NCBI GenBank assembly: GCA_964035545.1
Contig: OZ037765.1
Span: 13,820,698 to 13,884,697 of the forward strand
DNA from: Bugula neritina
Taxonomy: Eukaryota; Bryozoa; Gymnolaemata; Cheilostomatida; Bugulidae
Direction: 5' to 3'
Length of the DNA: 64,000 nucleotides
In this document: positions 22,100 to 33,089 of the stretch, piece by piece
Numbering within the stretch: position 1 is the first letter of the stretch
Layout: every line of letters begins with the position of its first letter
Notes under the pieces: generated by a model
Seen by the model: only the letters and a program-made list of their open reading frames with translations
The model's database searches: none
Told to the model about the DNA's origin: nothing
Translations under genes and position numbers: made by a program

Positions 22100-24076
22100 A
22101 TATACAATATGTCAGTATCAGTAAGGACTATGAGTACTACTGCGTACAAAACTAAAGATGCCAACTTAAAAATTGAAATTATATTTTGACTTTTTACCCA
22201 AAAACTGAAAGCTGTCATGTTGCTAATTTGGTGTTAATATTATATCTACTAATTGTGATACATTATAAGATATAATATTGTGTTATTAATTGTAATTTTT
22301 ATATCACATTGAAATATGCTAGTTCTCACGTCTTATTTTCACACTGAAGCTGTTTTTTAGGTTTAATGCTAGACCTTGGGTGATGTTGCTTTGCTAAAGT
22401 TTATATTTGTGTTTTTTGCTCGCAGGTAATCACAATAAGGATGCCGGTGGTTGCCATTGTTCCAATATCTATTAAGCTACAAGTTAAAATATTAATACCT
22501 TGTCATTTAATTACTATTGCTGTATTTATAAATGTTCTAGTTTTAGTTTAGCTTTCTAAGACCTTTATATGTCATGTTAATAATTGTTACCACATCCATA
22601 TGGGTCATTTTATTTAATTTAGTACACACTGGTAATCTCCAATTTTTTGCTATTTTTCACAATTTGGATTGCGGACCGTTACGAAACAACCATAACAGTC
22701 CGCAGTCCAAATTAGCTAAATAAATAGGAAAAAACACGGGAAATCAAGTAAAATTAAGAAGAACCTTGATTATTTAGGAGTATTTATTGATATTTTATTA
22801 GTTTTGAGCATTAACTCTTGTTCATTAGCAGCTAAATTGTGAAAAATAGCTAAAAACTGGAGATTTCCAGTGTGTACTAAATTAAGTAAAATGACCCATA
22901 TTATATTTTTAGATTTAATCATTATTTTTGGCATTGTTTTAGCCTAATTTAAATTTGCCTGCTAGTAATGTATTAGTTACAGTTTCTCTTAAAGTTGCTA
23001 AGTTATGGGTGAAATGTTAGTTAAATTCAGCCTGCAGATTTTAATTATAATTTTTATAATGAATTTTAAGTCAATCAAATTGGAACTCTAATTTTTATTC
23101 CATATGCTCACCATGAAGCAAATCTAAGTTTAGTTAATTAAGGTATACCCGTTGCCAATAGGCGAACAAATCAGCAAGCAGCCTTAATCTGCATTAAATC
23201 AAAAATTCGTTTTTGTGTAGACTCAGTCTCAACCAACATTTATTTGTTTATTTAATATTTGCGAAATTTAATGCTAGTGATAGTAACTGTGCTAACTCAT
23301 ACTTGAAGCTAATGTATTGTGTTCAATTTTATTTACTTTATACTGAGAAGTAATTAAGAGAGAACTTAAGGAAACTACTTGTGCAAGTTATTTTCTCAGA
23401 GTTTCTACCCATGTCTCAAGTTAAAATTTATAAAACATCTCAAGAACTTGAGCTATTGATATTTCTCCATGGCGAACTAAGACTGCTACATTTTAACAAT
23501 GTAAAAGTGGTTGTTGAGATCAATCACTATGATCCATCATTTTCACTCAGCATCATAAATTTATAACATTTATGCAGAATTTAATAGAAGGGGCCATATA
23601 TTTATTCTAATCTTGATAGTATGAAAAAGTTCTGGTGAACTATGTTTTCAAGACCATCGGTCAAGTATCTGATCAAAATACTTAAATTATTCTTTATTAA
23701 AAACTTCATTAAATTCTTTTGTTGTCAGTCATTCCTAATTATGTCTATGCTTTCAGTGTTTTAAATAAATTAAGTGTTTAATTATTAGATTTAGTCATTA
23801 GGTAGTAGCGTTAATAATAGTTATATTTGTATCCCACAACTGGATTAAATTATTGCCTTAATTTTCAATTAAGTTGAATTAGATATATATTTTATGGGAC
23901 TTTTTGTAATCCATTGTATGTGTTACCTAATTATACTTCATTTGAAACTAATGCTACTGGTTTTATAATGGTAAATTACTCTTAAACTAAATTTACCAAA
24001 TCTACTACTATGCATATGATTAGATTTATTCAAGTGTAATTCATATTTTGAAAAATCAAATTATTAATTATTTTAG
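22100..24076. other. Intergenic apart from the MITE; no gene seen
   Basis: AT-rich sequence with no spliceable coding frame. A possible 3' splice site (TTATTTTAG) ends at 24076, 127 nt before the TXNDC15 start codon. Confidence 0.5.
22601..22898. mobile_element. MITE, 298 bp, long terminal inverted repeats, TA target site
   Basis: The left end starting TGGGTCATTTTATTTAATTT (22601) and the right end finishing AATTAAGTAAAATGACCCA (22898) are inverted repeats of roughly 65 bp with few mismatches. TA dinucleotides flank both ends (22599-22600 and 22899-22900), as for Tc1/mariner-derived MITEs. A second palindrome (22661-22681 with 22693-22713) lies near the end of the left arm. Confidence 0.85.
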
Positions 24077-24203
24077 TAGTGATGATCATCAACTATCAAT
24101 ATTTGTGACTTCAAAGCTGGACTATACACATTTATCAACCATCCATAACTTCAACAAAGTTTCTGGAATGGATAGTATAAAGTGAAAGGTTGTGGCCATT
24201 AAA

Positions 24204-27119
24204 ATGTGTAAGCTAAGAGCTACTACTCTTCTTATCTTGACAGGTAAATGTTAAAGAAGTTCTTTTTATAACCAGTAAAAGTAACTTGCAGCATGAAGTT
24301 TATCTAATGTCAAGTATATAAGCAAGTTTCATCTTTTCCTTTCACTGTTTTAGGATGCATTTGTACAGCAATTTCAGAAGCGCCGGAGCTACAGCCATTA
24401 CCTGTAGGATTGGCTGTTGAGACTGTCACTCCTTCACCAACCTTGACATCTGAGTCAGCTAAGCCAGACAATCAAGCAGCTCTAACAGAGCCAGATTCAT
24501 CCCACAGTTTGAGAGATGAGATAGAAACATCCATTGGTCAAGGCAGTCATAGCGAGACTGATGAAGCTTCACGCTACCAAGGTTAAAACAAAATTGTCTC
24601 GACTTTGATTAGTTTTATCTATTTTAAATTTTTAAACTACAAAGCCACTGCTTTACATGTTTTCACTGACCAGTTGCTGGCTACCATTTGAGTAATGTTT
24701 TAAATTGCAATCTTTGAGTGTTGAGTTTGATTTGTTATTGTATTCTTAATAAAAGAAAGAGAAATTATATTGGACCCTATAACATTTTTATTAAGTTGAA
24801 ATTTTTGTTGAATGAATTTATTTAGACTCTTTTTGGCAAGATTTTAAATGTCTTAAAGTAAATAATTTGATAATTTACAAATATGAAACTTGTAGCATCA
24901 ACGGTTTTCGTGCTGCACAATAAGTCTTAAATGTTCAACAGCACAACATCATTAGTCACTGTCTAGCATTGTAAAGTTTTGTCCACACTGTCATTTCACT
25001 TTGTTTTGTATAATAGCTGACCTTGAATTACTTTGAATACATAAACATAAAAATATCTCCACAAGACTAGGATTTTACTGCATGACAACTCAACATAGAC
25101 TTACAATCAATTATTAACTGGTATAAAAAACTAATATTCTTGTTTAAGCTAGTGTCAAATTATATTTTTTAAAAGCTGTGGAGACTCGTCAAGGCTACAA
25201 ACTAATGGATTCAGAGGGTAGCATTATAACTAATCCCAAGGTCAACTGTAGTATGAAGGAGTTGAACCAAACTACTGCCCATGGTAATAGAGTTGCTTTA
25301 AGTAAGTCATGCAAACTCTTATAGTTGTTTCCTAGTATATTGATAATTTATGTGGAATTGAGCAGTAGTGTAGCTATTTTAAAAGTTGCACTATGGTACA
25401 CACAGATTGTAATTAATATAAAATGTAAGAGTCAAGCATTAAAGTAATGGTGTGATGGTGTCTACCTTACGAAAAGTAAGATGTGTAAGAATTTTTCATC
25501 TCTGTTTATTTTTTAGTGATAAGATCAACAAATGGCAATTATGTTTGATTGCTGCGTTGATGTGCATATTATTCTGAAACCTTTCCATTTTGTGAAACAT
25601 TGCTTGATTGCCCATAGGTTTTCAAACTTTAATAAACAGTCATTTTTCACTGGCAAGGTATTGAATAGCTAGCACAACAACTTTTTAGGCTTTTTTTATT
25701 TAAATCAAAAAGTTTTTTTAATCAAAGGGATTTTATTTCTATATCTATAACTGTGAGCATGGTGGCAACATTTTAATTTTTCAAAAAAAATTTATCAAAA
25801 TCATTGTTCCGAAACAAAACTATCTCTAAAATATCACTGAACATTCAAATTTGAAAACATTTTCTTATAAAATGGTTGACATCTAATTGTTGTACTATTT
25901 TTACCAGTATAAGTCATGATTTTTATATAATATAGGACTAATTGTCTTTTTTTCCCTTTAATCTGACTTCCTTTCAATGATGAGTTTTTTATTACGTATC
26001 AGGATTACTTGTGTCTCTACAGTATGTGTAGTTGGTGGCTAATACCTCACTGCTACTGGCAAGCCACAGTCCTGTACTAGCTTGCTACTATGTCACTGTC
26101 TACCATGTTAATTTAGCTTTTTGAAATTCTGTTTTAGTCAATGACTCGTCTTTACTTCAGCTCCTGATGAATGAAAAGACAGCCACTCTAACTAATGAAA
26201 GTACTGCAACACCTGCTGCTGAATGCCAAACTTTGCTGTTATTCGCCCCCTGGTGTTCTTTTAGTATTAAATTATCTCCACATTATAATGCTCTTAGCAG
26301 AATATTTCCTCATCTCAGAGTTCTTGCTATTAATGCAGTTAAACTAAATTAGTAAGTTATTCTTTATAAAACACTTTTATTAAAAACAGCCAGCATGTAG
26401 AAATAACTAATTTAATCACTGTAAGAATTATGTGTTAAATCAAGCAGATGCAATGTATTTTCAAACCCTCTATTTTCAATGTATCATTTTCAGTGTCATG
26501 TTCAACATTATTTTTTATGCTTTATTTGGTTTCTTGTAGCTGGAATGCTAGGTTTGGTACTGTAGCTGTACCCAATGTGTTACTGTTACACAATGGCAGA
26601 TATGTTGCTAGATATAACTACACAGAGCAAAATGTTGAACATTTAACCTACTTTATACAAAATTTCACAAGTAAGTTGCATATTTTGTATTCCATAAAAA
26701 AATGCTAGTAGGTTTACAATTTCCAATGCAAAGTTTTTAAAATTAAATAGTAGTATAAAGATGTTTTTTGCTGTGTATATCTTTACATTTTTGTTAAATA
26801 TTTCAATGGTTTTGAGGTAACTTTTAAGAAAGAGCTAATTTAGCTTTTAAAAATGAGTTATCAATATGACAAATGTTTCTCATTTTATCTATTAGACCTA
26901 AAGGCCAGTGGAGAAATAAAAGTTGTTGAAGATGATTATTCCGGGCCTGTTCCAACAGAAAGAGTCCAAAAAACTGATGTATACTTGATATTGTCATGGG
27001 CAGTGATTTTGTGTGCATTATGTTATGGCTGCTGTCAATTTAGTAATCAGATCCGCATTGCATACACAATAATGTCAAATATGTTCAACTATGAACGCGC
27101 TCATTTACATGTTGAATAA
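24204..27119 (+). CDS. TXNDC15: Thioredoxin domain-containing protein 15
   Basis: Exons 24204-24243, 24354-24581, 25176-25301, 26138-26351, 26540-26670 and 26896-27119 (TAA) join in phase to 320 residues (human about 360). The start gives a hydrophobic signal peptide (MCKLRATTLLILTG...). A Ser/Thr/Glu-rich lumenal region follows, then PKVNC and the thioredoxin fold with LLLFAPWCSFS (residues 164-174). The fold continues through RFGTVAVPNVLLL, with the cis-Pro loop VAVPN. One membrane segment lies at about 275-297, and the protein ends in a short tail, HVE, as in vertebrates. The active site is WCSF, with no second Cys. Vertebrate TXNDC15 is a membrane protein needed for normal ciliogenesis; a similar role here is inferred. 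Confidence 0.93.
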
Positions 27120-27301
27120 AGACATTGAATACTTGCTTATTTAATGTTCATTTGTGCAATTAATAATGTTTCTAAATTTAAAAATTGCAGTTTATTACAA
27201 TATTTCTTGCTAGCTGTCCAAGTCTATAAGAGTGTCAGGCTTTACTCCAATGTTATGCACATAGACTTGCTATGTTTTCACTACATTTTTGTTTATGATC
27301 C

Positions 27302-27307
27302 AATAAA
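27302..27307 (+). terminator. Polyadenylation signal AATAAA, probable TXNDC15 3' end
   Basis: The first canonical AATAAA after the TXNDC15 stop, 183 nt downstream, followed by T/G-rich sequence (TTGTTATTGTTATTATTGG). Confidence 0.55.
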
Positions 27308-27339
27308 TATTGTTATTGTTATTATTGGTTAAAATTATT

Positions 27340-29160
27340 GACCTTGATGTAGCAGGAAACATTGAACTTTTGCATAACTTGCTAAAAGTTTGGTGTTCAA
27401 TAATAGTGTATTATGTATAGATTTTAGATATACTAAGATTATCATATTGCATAAACAGCTGTTTTTAGATACAATAATATAATAATTGCGCTTGTGGTAA
27501 AATATCCAAACCCATCATACGGTGTTCTGTAAGCTGGTTAAAATAGATACATTTAAAATCATTTAGAGATTGATCGTTGTAAAGTCATTCAGAGTTTTTA
27601 TTTTACTATTAGATTTAACGTCATTGACAAAGTAATGAAGTTATATTATCAACCCTGAAGCCATCAGGGCTTCTAAGTGATATAACACTCTAATCAATCT
27701 AGAACTTTTAAAACCACATGATGTATATATACACAATTATTGCATAATTATATTCTACACAATAGTTTTACACCATGATTTCAGAATAAACAGAATAATA
27801 ATTATATAGAGTAGGAAACTCATAAATAGGCTATCCCATTTCAACTCTTTTGATAACTACTACGACAGGCCTAAATTATGTGACATTGTTCATAGCCCTC
27901 TAAGAAAGTTGGATGTGCTCAACCACGTCTCGTATTTTCTGATCTTACAGGGTAAGACCCCACTTCTTATATGCAACTTCTTCAATGATGAATTACACAA
28001 AGACAACTTTTGCAAGCTTGCTTACTAGTTTACTGCTGCTTGAGATGTTAAATGTCAGATCATATCTCAAGTTTCTATTATTAACTCATTGCAATTTATT
28101 TTTTTAGGGTTTATATTGTAAATCTCTAATAAATCATTTTTCAGCTTGCTACATAGTTAACAAAATTCATATTGCATGATAAACAGCACTGGTTCAACTT
28201 TCCCACAGGGCAGTTCAACTTGCCCCTACCCCCAAAACATGCACGCAAAAAATTGGATTTTATTTTAGTGAGTAATATTATGTTTATGCATTTAGTTTTA
28301 ATGGACAAAGACAGCAACATAATGTGACTGACTTTCATGATCTTTGACAATAATTTTCTTTAAAATCTATGTTCCAAATTTTGGTTCAACTAACCCCACC
28401 CTCTCCTACTCAGATTTATTATTGCTAGTCTTGGCCAATCATCACATTAAATTTTACTTCTTTATTAATAATTAAAAATCTCAGTGCTACCATAGCAGTA
28501 TCATTGAAAACATGAAAATCTACTCCTTTTTAATAACATAGAAATGAATGCAATCAATTTTTGGTCTTGAGCAAGGGCTGTGGTAACTTCAAAATTGTTT
28601 GACTAAGATATCATTTCTAACAGAGAGCAGCTAAACTTCTTTGAAGAAAGACAGCTAGCTACTTATGCTTCAATGAACACATGTATAACCTATTGCTTGT
28701 ATAACTCAGAAAACTACAAATAAAGTGTACATGTTGCCAGATTGCTAGATGGTAACGGTGAAAAAATATCAATAATTTGAAGATTTGTTTGTAAAGTTTC
28801 TAATATGTGATACAGAAGTGTCAGAGCCTCCTTAAACTCATTTACTAGGACATTAAATCTCCTATTCTAGCCATTGTAAGGTACTTCATTCAGACAGAGT
28901 TAACTGCATTCATCACATATTGTAATAATGCAATTTTATGGAAAAGCTTTATGCAAAAGTTCTGTACTAACTCTAAGCCTCTATGGCATTTCAAAGGATG
29001 TCATTCCAAATAGATGCTTCCTCAAGAAGCAGCTATTTATCATTTACTTTGGTACAATATATATTCTATGTGCAATTTATTTGAATATTATTGATATATA
29101 TGTATATACAAAAAACTTTGATCTATTGCTGGTTATTTATAGCACATAAATTTAAATTCC
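27340..29160. other. Intergenic, no gene seen
   Basis: AT-rich sequence with no convincing exon. Related C-rich stretches (TTCAACTTTCCCACAGGG near 28195, GTTCAACTAACCCCACCCTC near 28384) may be an old repeat in direct orientation. I could not define it. Confidence 0.45.
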
Positions 29161-29182
29161 TTTAATCTATGTTAACTCATTA

Positions 29183-30412
29183 TTTTGCATTTTCTATACT
29201 TGTTGTTGTTTGAAAAGATATTTGGTTAATAAGTGTTGATTAAAGATGATGTCTTTCACACCTTTCACACCTATACTGTCGTAGTCCTGTGCGGGTGACC
29301 GGTCTGCAGGCTTCCAATCTCGATCAGCGTCCGCCATCTTTCCCTGTCTTCTGCATCCTCTGGTTTAAGGCTCCAATGCTTCATGTCATCTCCTATCGTG
29401 TCCATCCATCTTCGTTTGAGCCGTCCTCTCTTTCTGTTCCCCACTCTTCAACTCAGCCACATATCTAATATCCTCTTCGCTATCTCTCCTCTGCACATGA
29501 CCATACCACTGAAGTCTTCTCTTCCTCATATGCCTAGACACAGGTTTAACCTTAGCTTCGCTCTTTATGTCTTCATTCCTAACATGATCCTCCCAGTTTA
29601 TTCCCTGTATGTGCCTGAGCATTCGCATTTCGGTTGCCTCTATCCTTTGTTCTTGCCTCAGGGTGATGGGCCATGTTTTATTGCCATATATCAGTGTTGG
29701 TTTTATGATTGTTTTGTAGAGTAATACCTTCAGTTGCTTAGGCACTTTTTTATCCCACATAACTCCTGATAGGTCTCTCTATTTATCCCACGCTGCACTT
29801 ATTCTTTTTGGGACTTCTGTCTCACAACCTCCACCCTGATCTATCACAGTCCCCAAATACTTGAACTTGTTTGTTGTTGGTAGCTCAGTGTAATCTTCCT
29901 GGTCATATCCCTTCATTCTGATCCTGGTGGTGCTTTCCTTTGGTGGAAGATGTTTTATATAATATATCATATATATATTTATATAATACTATTATTAATG
30001 TATTACTGTTTTTTGTCTCCCACAAATAAGCTACCAAGCCAGCTATTTGCTTTAACTCAATACTAATTTAGCTAGAGTTTATTTTATTCAGAACAACAGA
30101 ATAAAATGCACAAATGCATTTCATGGTATATCACATACTGCTATATTACAACTTTACTGTGCCATTTTTGTCTAGAATCTTTTTAATATACCACTTAATA
30201 ATCATATTTGAAATTTTTTCTTATTATATTTTGTCTATCTTTTACCTTTAAGTTTAATGTTTGTGCAAGATGGTTTCTTATGGAAGCTTTATTACTGTAA
30301 GTGGCTTGCTGATGGCTTCTTTGCTTTCTATTATGTGCTAAATGATAGCATAAAATTAATACATATATTACACCAAAATCTATAAATATCGTCTCTAAGT
30401 GGGATGGCGGTT
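29183..30412. repeat. Repeat copy A of the 29-33 kb MITE family, split by the RTE insertion
   Basis: 30028-30400 matches 31155-31460 nearly base for base (AGCTACCAAGCCAGCTATTT and onward, AAATGCATTTCATGGTATAT). It ends in the family terminal motif at 30391-30408 (GTCTCTAAGTGGGATGGC). 29183-29254 plus 29991-30008 match 32089-32179. Boundaries are approximate. Confidence 0.65.
29255..29990 (-). mobile_element. RTE-like LINE 3' end (RT C-terminus), inserted into another repeat
   Basis: On the minus strand, frames encode the C-terminal part of an endonuclease-reverse transcriptase: FKYLGTVIDQGGGCETEV, ISAAWDK, then KPTLIYGNKTW, MLRHIQGINWEDHVRN, RRLQWYGHVQRRDSEE and, after a frame change, WRTLIEIGSLQTGHPHRTTT. 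This block is typical of RTE/BovB-type elements. It is more GC-rich than its surroundings. The 3' end is a short direct repeat of GGTGTGAAA. The 5' part is missing, as usual for truncated LINE insertions. Both flanks together match an uninterrupted copy at 32089-32179. Confidence 0.8.
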
Positions 30413-31047
30413 ATATAGGTACCAGAATAAAGAATAACTTCTAACTGGAAGCATCTATCTGAGATCAAACCTTTAAAAGTTGTGTTTTATATTTGTACAT
30501 AATATATCTGTAATTTTGCTAAGCAGGCACAGTAATGGAGGTTCTAGAAACTACATATATGCTAGACTAATTTACAAAGAGGCATTTTCAATTTCTATAC
30601 ATACAACTAGATTGTTGAAGTGTGTCTTAATCTTTTATTGTTAGAAAAGATTCAGCCTTATAGAGCTTTCAAAATAACATTACGTTGAACTAGCGTCAGA
30701 CTGTTAGGTTTTAATAGCTGATCTAACCAAAATTAAAAAACATTAAAGTGCTAGAAAACTTTGTTAAGCCTCCAACATTACATTATAAAACTAGATTACA
30801 CATTTTTAATTTTTTTATGATGAATTTCTCCAGTCCTAAAATATCACTGTTTATAAAAAATTAGCATATATCACTAAACTGGCCACCAAAATAGAGAATA
30901 TTAGATACATAGTAAGCTTGCACCTGCCTGGCCATTTAGCATTTATATATGTGTATGAAAATATTAAGAAGTGTGGGACTCTAAAAGATTGTCCAACATT
31001 TTGTACCAAATCACTAAACTGTTATTACGCGTGCACATATGTTTATA

Positions 31048-31521
31048 TGGTTTCATCCCACTTAGACGATTCCCAGTTAGACGGTTTTTTAATTTTGGTA
31101 CAATATATATAGTAATATACAAATATAACTGTTGCATTTACTGTTAAACATGAAATAAGCTACCAAGCCAGCTATTTGCTTTAACTCAATACTAATTTAC
31201 CTACAGTTTATTTTATTCAGAATAACAGAATAAAATGCACAAATGCATTTCATGGTATATCACATACTGCTATATTACAACTTTTTCTTATTATATTTTG
31301 TCTATCTTTTACCTTTAAGTTTAAGGTTTGTGCAAGATGGCTTCTTATAGAAGCATTGTTACTGTAAGTGGCTTGCCGGTGGCTTCTTTGCTTTCTATTA
31401 TGTGCTAAATAATAGCATAAAATACATAATATATTACACTAAAATCTATAAATATCGTCCAAGTGGAAAGCGTCCATGTGGGAAACATCTAACTGGGAAT
31501 CGTCTAAGTGGGATGACACCA
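31048..31521. mobile_element. MITE, 474 bp, about 35-bp inverted ends, TA target site
   Basis: The left end starting TGGTTTCATCCCACTTAGAC (31048) is inverted at the right end GTCTAAGTGGGATGACACCA (31521), with one mismatch over about 35 bp. TA flanks both sides (31046-31047, 31522-31523). Inside the right end, variants of GTCCAAGTGG and CATCTAACTGGGAA are repeated. The interior shares about 300 bp with copy A. There is no transposase, so it is non-autonomous, probably mobilised by a Tc1/mariner-type enzyme. Confidence 0.85.
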
Positions 31522-32088
31522 TATATTTACCATTTGATTTTACAATCTGTAAGGATGTGCCATATTTTTTAATTTTATGAGATGGTTTAAACTGTATGAC
31601 TCCATTGAAGCATAAGAAATTATCTTTTTGCTCCCAAACATCACTATACCTACCGACGTTTTTGGAAGTTTATTAGTTAATTCATAAAAACAACATAGCT
31701 TTATACCAAGGGTAGTCCAGCCTTTCTCTTAACTGGTAAGTAATAATTTAACCTGCTCAGAAGTTAGACCCACCTTTGAGCACTTTCAAATAATCTTTAA
31801 ATTGTCACTTATGAATCATCAAACACTAACAACTCCGCCTTTCATTGTTAATTATATACTTTGAAAGTTTATCTTTGCACTCAAAGCTTAAATTTATGGA
31901 CAATGACTATTTGAACACAAGGTGATAGCTTTCAACGAATGGCTTTTGTATGGAAATAATGTTCCTTCTAACTCAAACATAAAATCTTACTGCATAGTAT
32001 GCCTATGGTAGTAATGCAGCAAAATACGCGTGTACACTAGTAACAAACGTGGCTGTAAATTGCAAGATCTGCATTAGCATAATATTAA

Positions 32089-33077
32089 TTTTGCATGTTT
32101 TTTGCTTCTTGTTTGAACAGATATTTTGTTAATGAGTATTCATTAATTAAAGGTAATGTCTATTATTAATGTATTACTGCTTTTGGTCCCACACAAATCT
32201 ATGAAAATTAGAATAATATTCCAGATAATTCATGTTAGCTATTATAGCTATTAGCTATTTAGCAATCGATACAACAGCTATATAAGTTATATATATATAG
32301 GTATATTGCACCAAAATAAAAAATAGCGTCTATTTGGGATGAAACCTTGAAAAGCGTCTCTGAGCTACCTTCATAAAAGGAAAAAATTCTTAACTTGACA
32401 CTGACACAATGAAACTTTTGCCAATTGACAAGATTCATGGGTTTCAACAAGCTAAATCTATCCAAGAATAGCTGACAAAGCACTAAGAAATTTGGTGTTA
32501 TTCAGCACCACCTTTCTATGTGAGGTAGTATTCTCATCAATATTATTGAAAATGAAAAGAGAATCTGCCTTGACTGGCAAATTGATCTGAGAGTTGCTCT
32601 ATCAAAAACAAAGCCAGCAAGCTGGCACAAAAGCATCAGCTGCAGCCATCCCATAACCAATAATTAAACTGCGCTGTGTTTTATACAAGCATAATAATAA
32701 TATATAACATTGCATATTGTTATAATCAAATCTAATAGAAAAATATAGATTTGTACCATAATATGTTATGTCAGTCTTTTTAAAGTACATTGTATATAAA
32801 TAGCAATTCACGAAGGGGGGATTAGAAATCAATGCTTATAATAGGGGGAATAGTATGGAAAATGTTGGGAACCACTGAATTATAGAATATGCAAATATAA
32901 TAAGTTAATGCAGATCACAGAAATTTATTTATGTGCTAGATAACAAGCAATTAATCCAAGTTTTTTTAAATATACATATATTTCAATGGTATTAAAATAA
33001 ATTGAACATAAAATATATCTTGTAGCCAAATAAATAAATAGTGTTTAACTGGGAAGCGTCCATGTGGGATGACACCA
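32089..33077. repeat. Further partial copies of the same repeat family
   Basis: 32089-32179 matches the two flanks of the RTE insertion. 32326-32346 (GCGTCTATTTGGGATGAAAC) and 33047-33077 (GGGAAGCGTCCATGTGGGAT) are diverged terminal motifs of the 31048-31521 MITE. No gene lies here. Confidence 0.55.
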
Positions 33078-33089
33078 CCATGTATAGTG

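Noticed and set aside
29383-29724. 113-codon plus-strand open frame
   Set aside because: It is the reverse strand of the RTE-like RT coding sequence, which has clear protein similarity on the minus strand.
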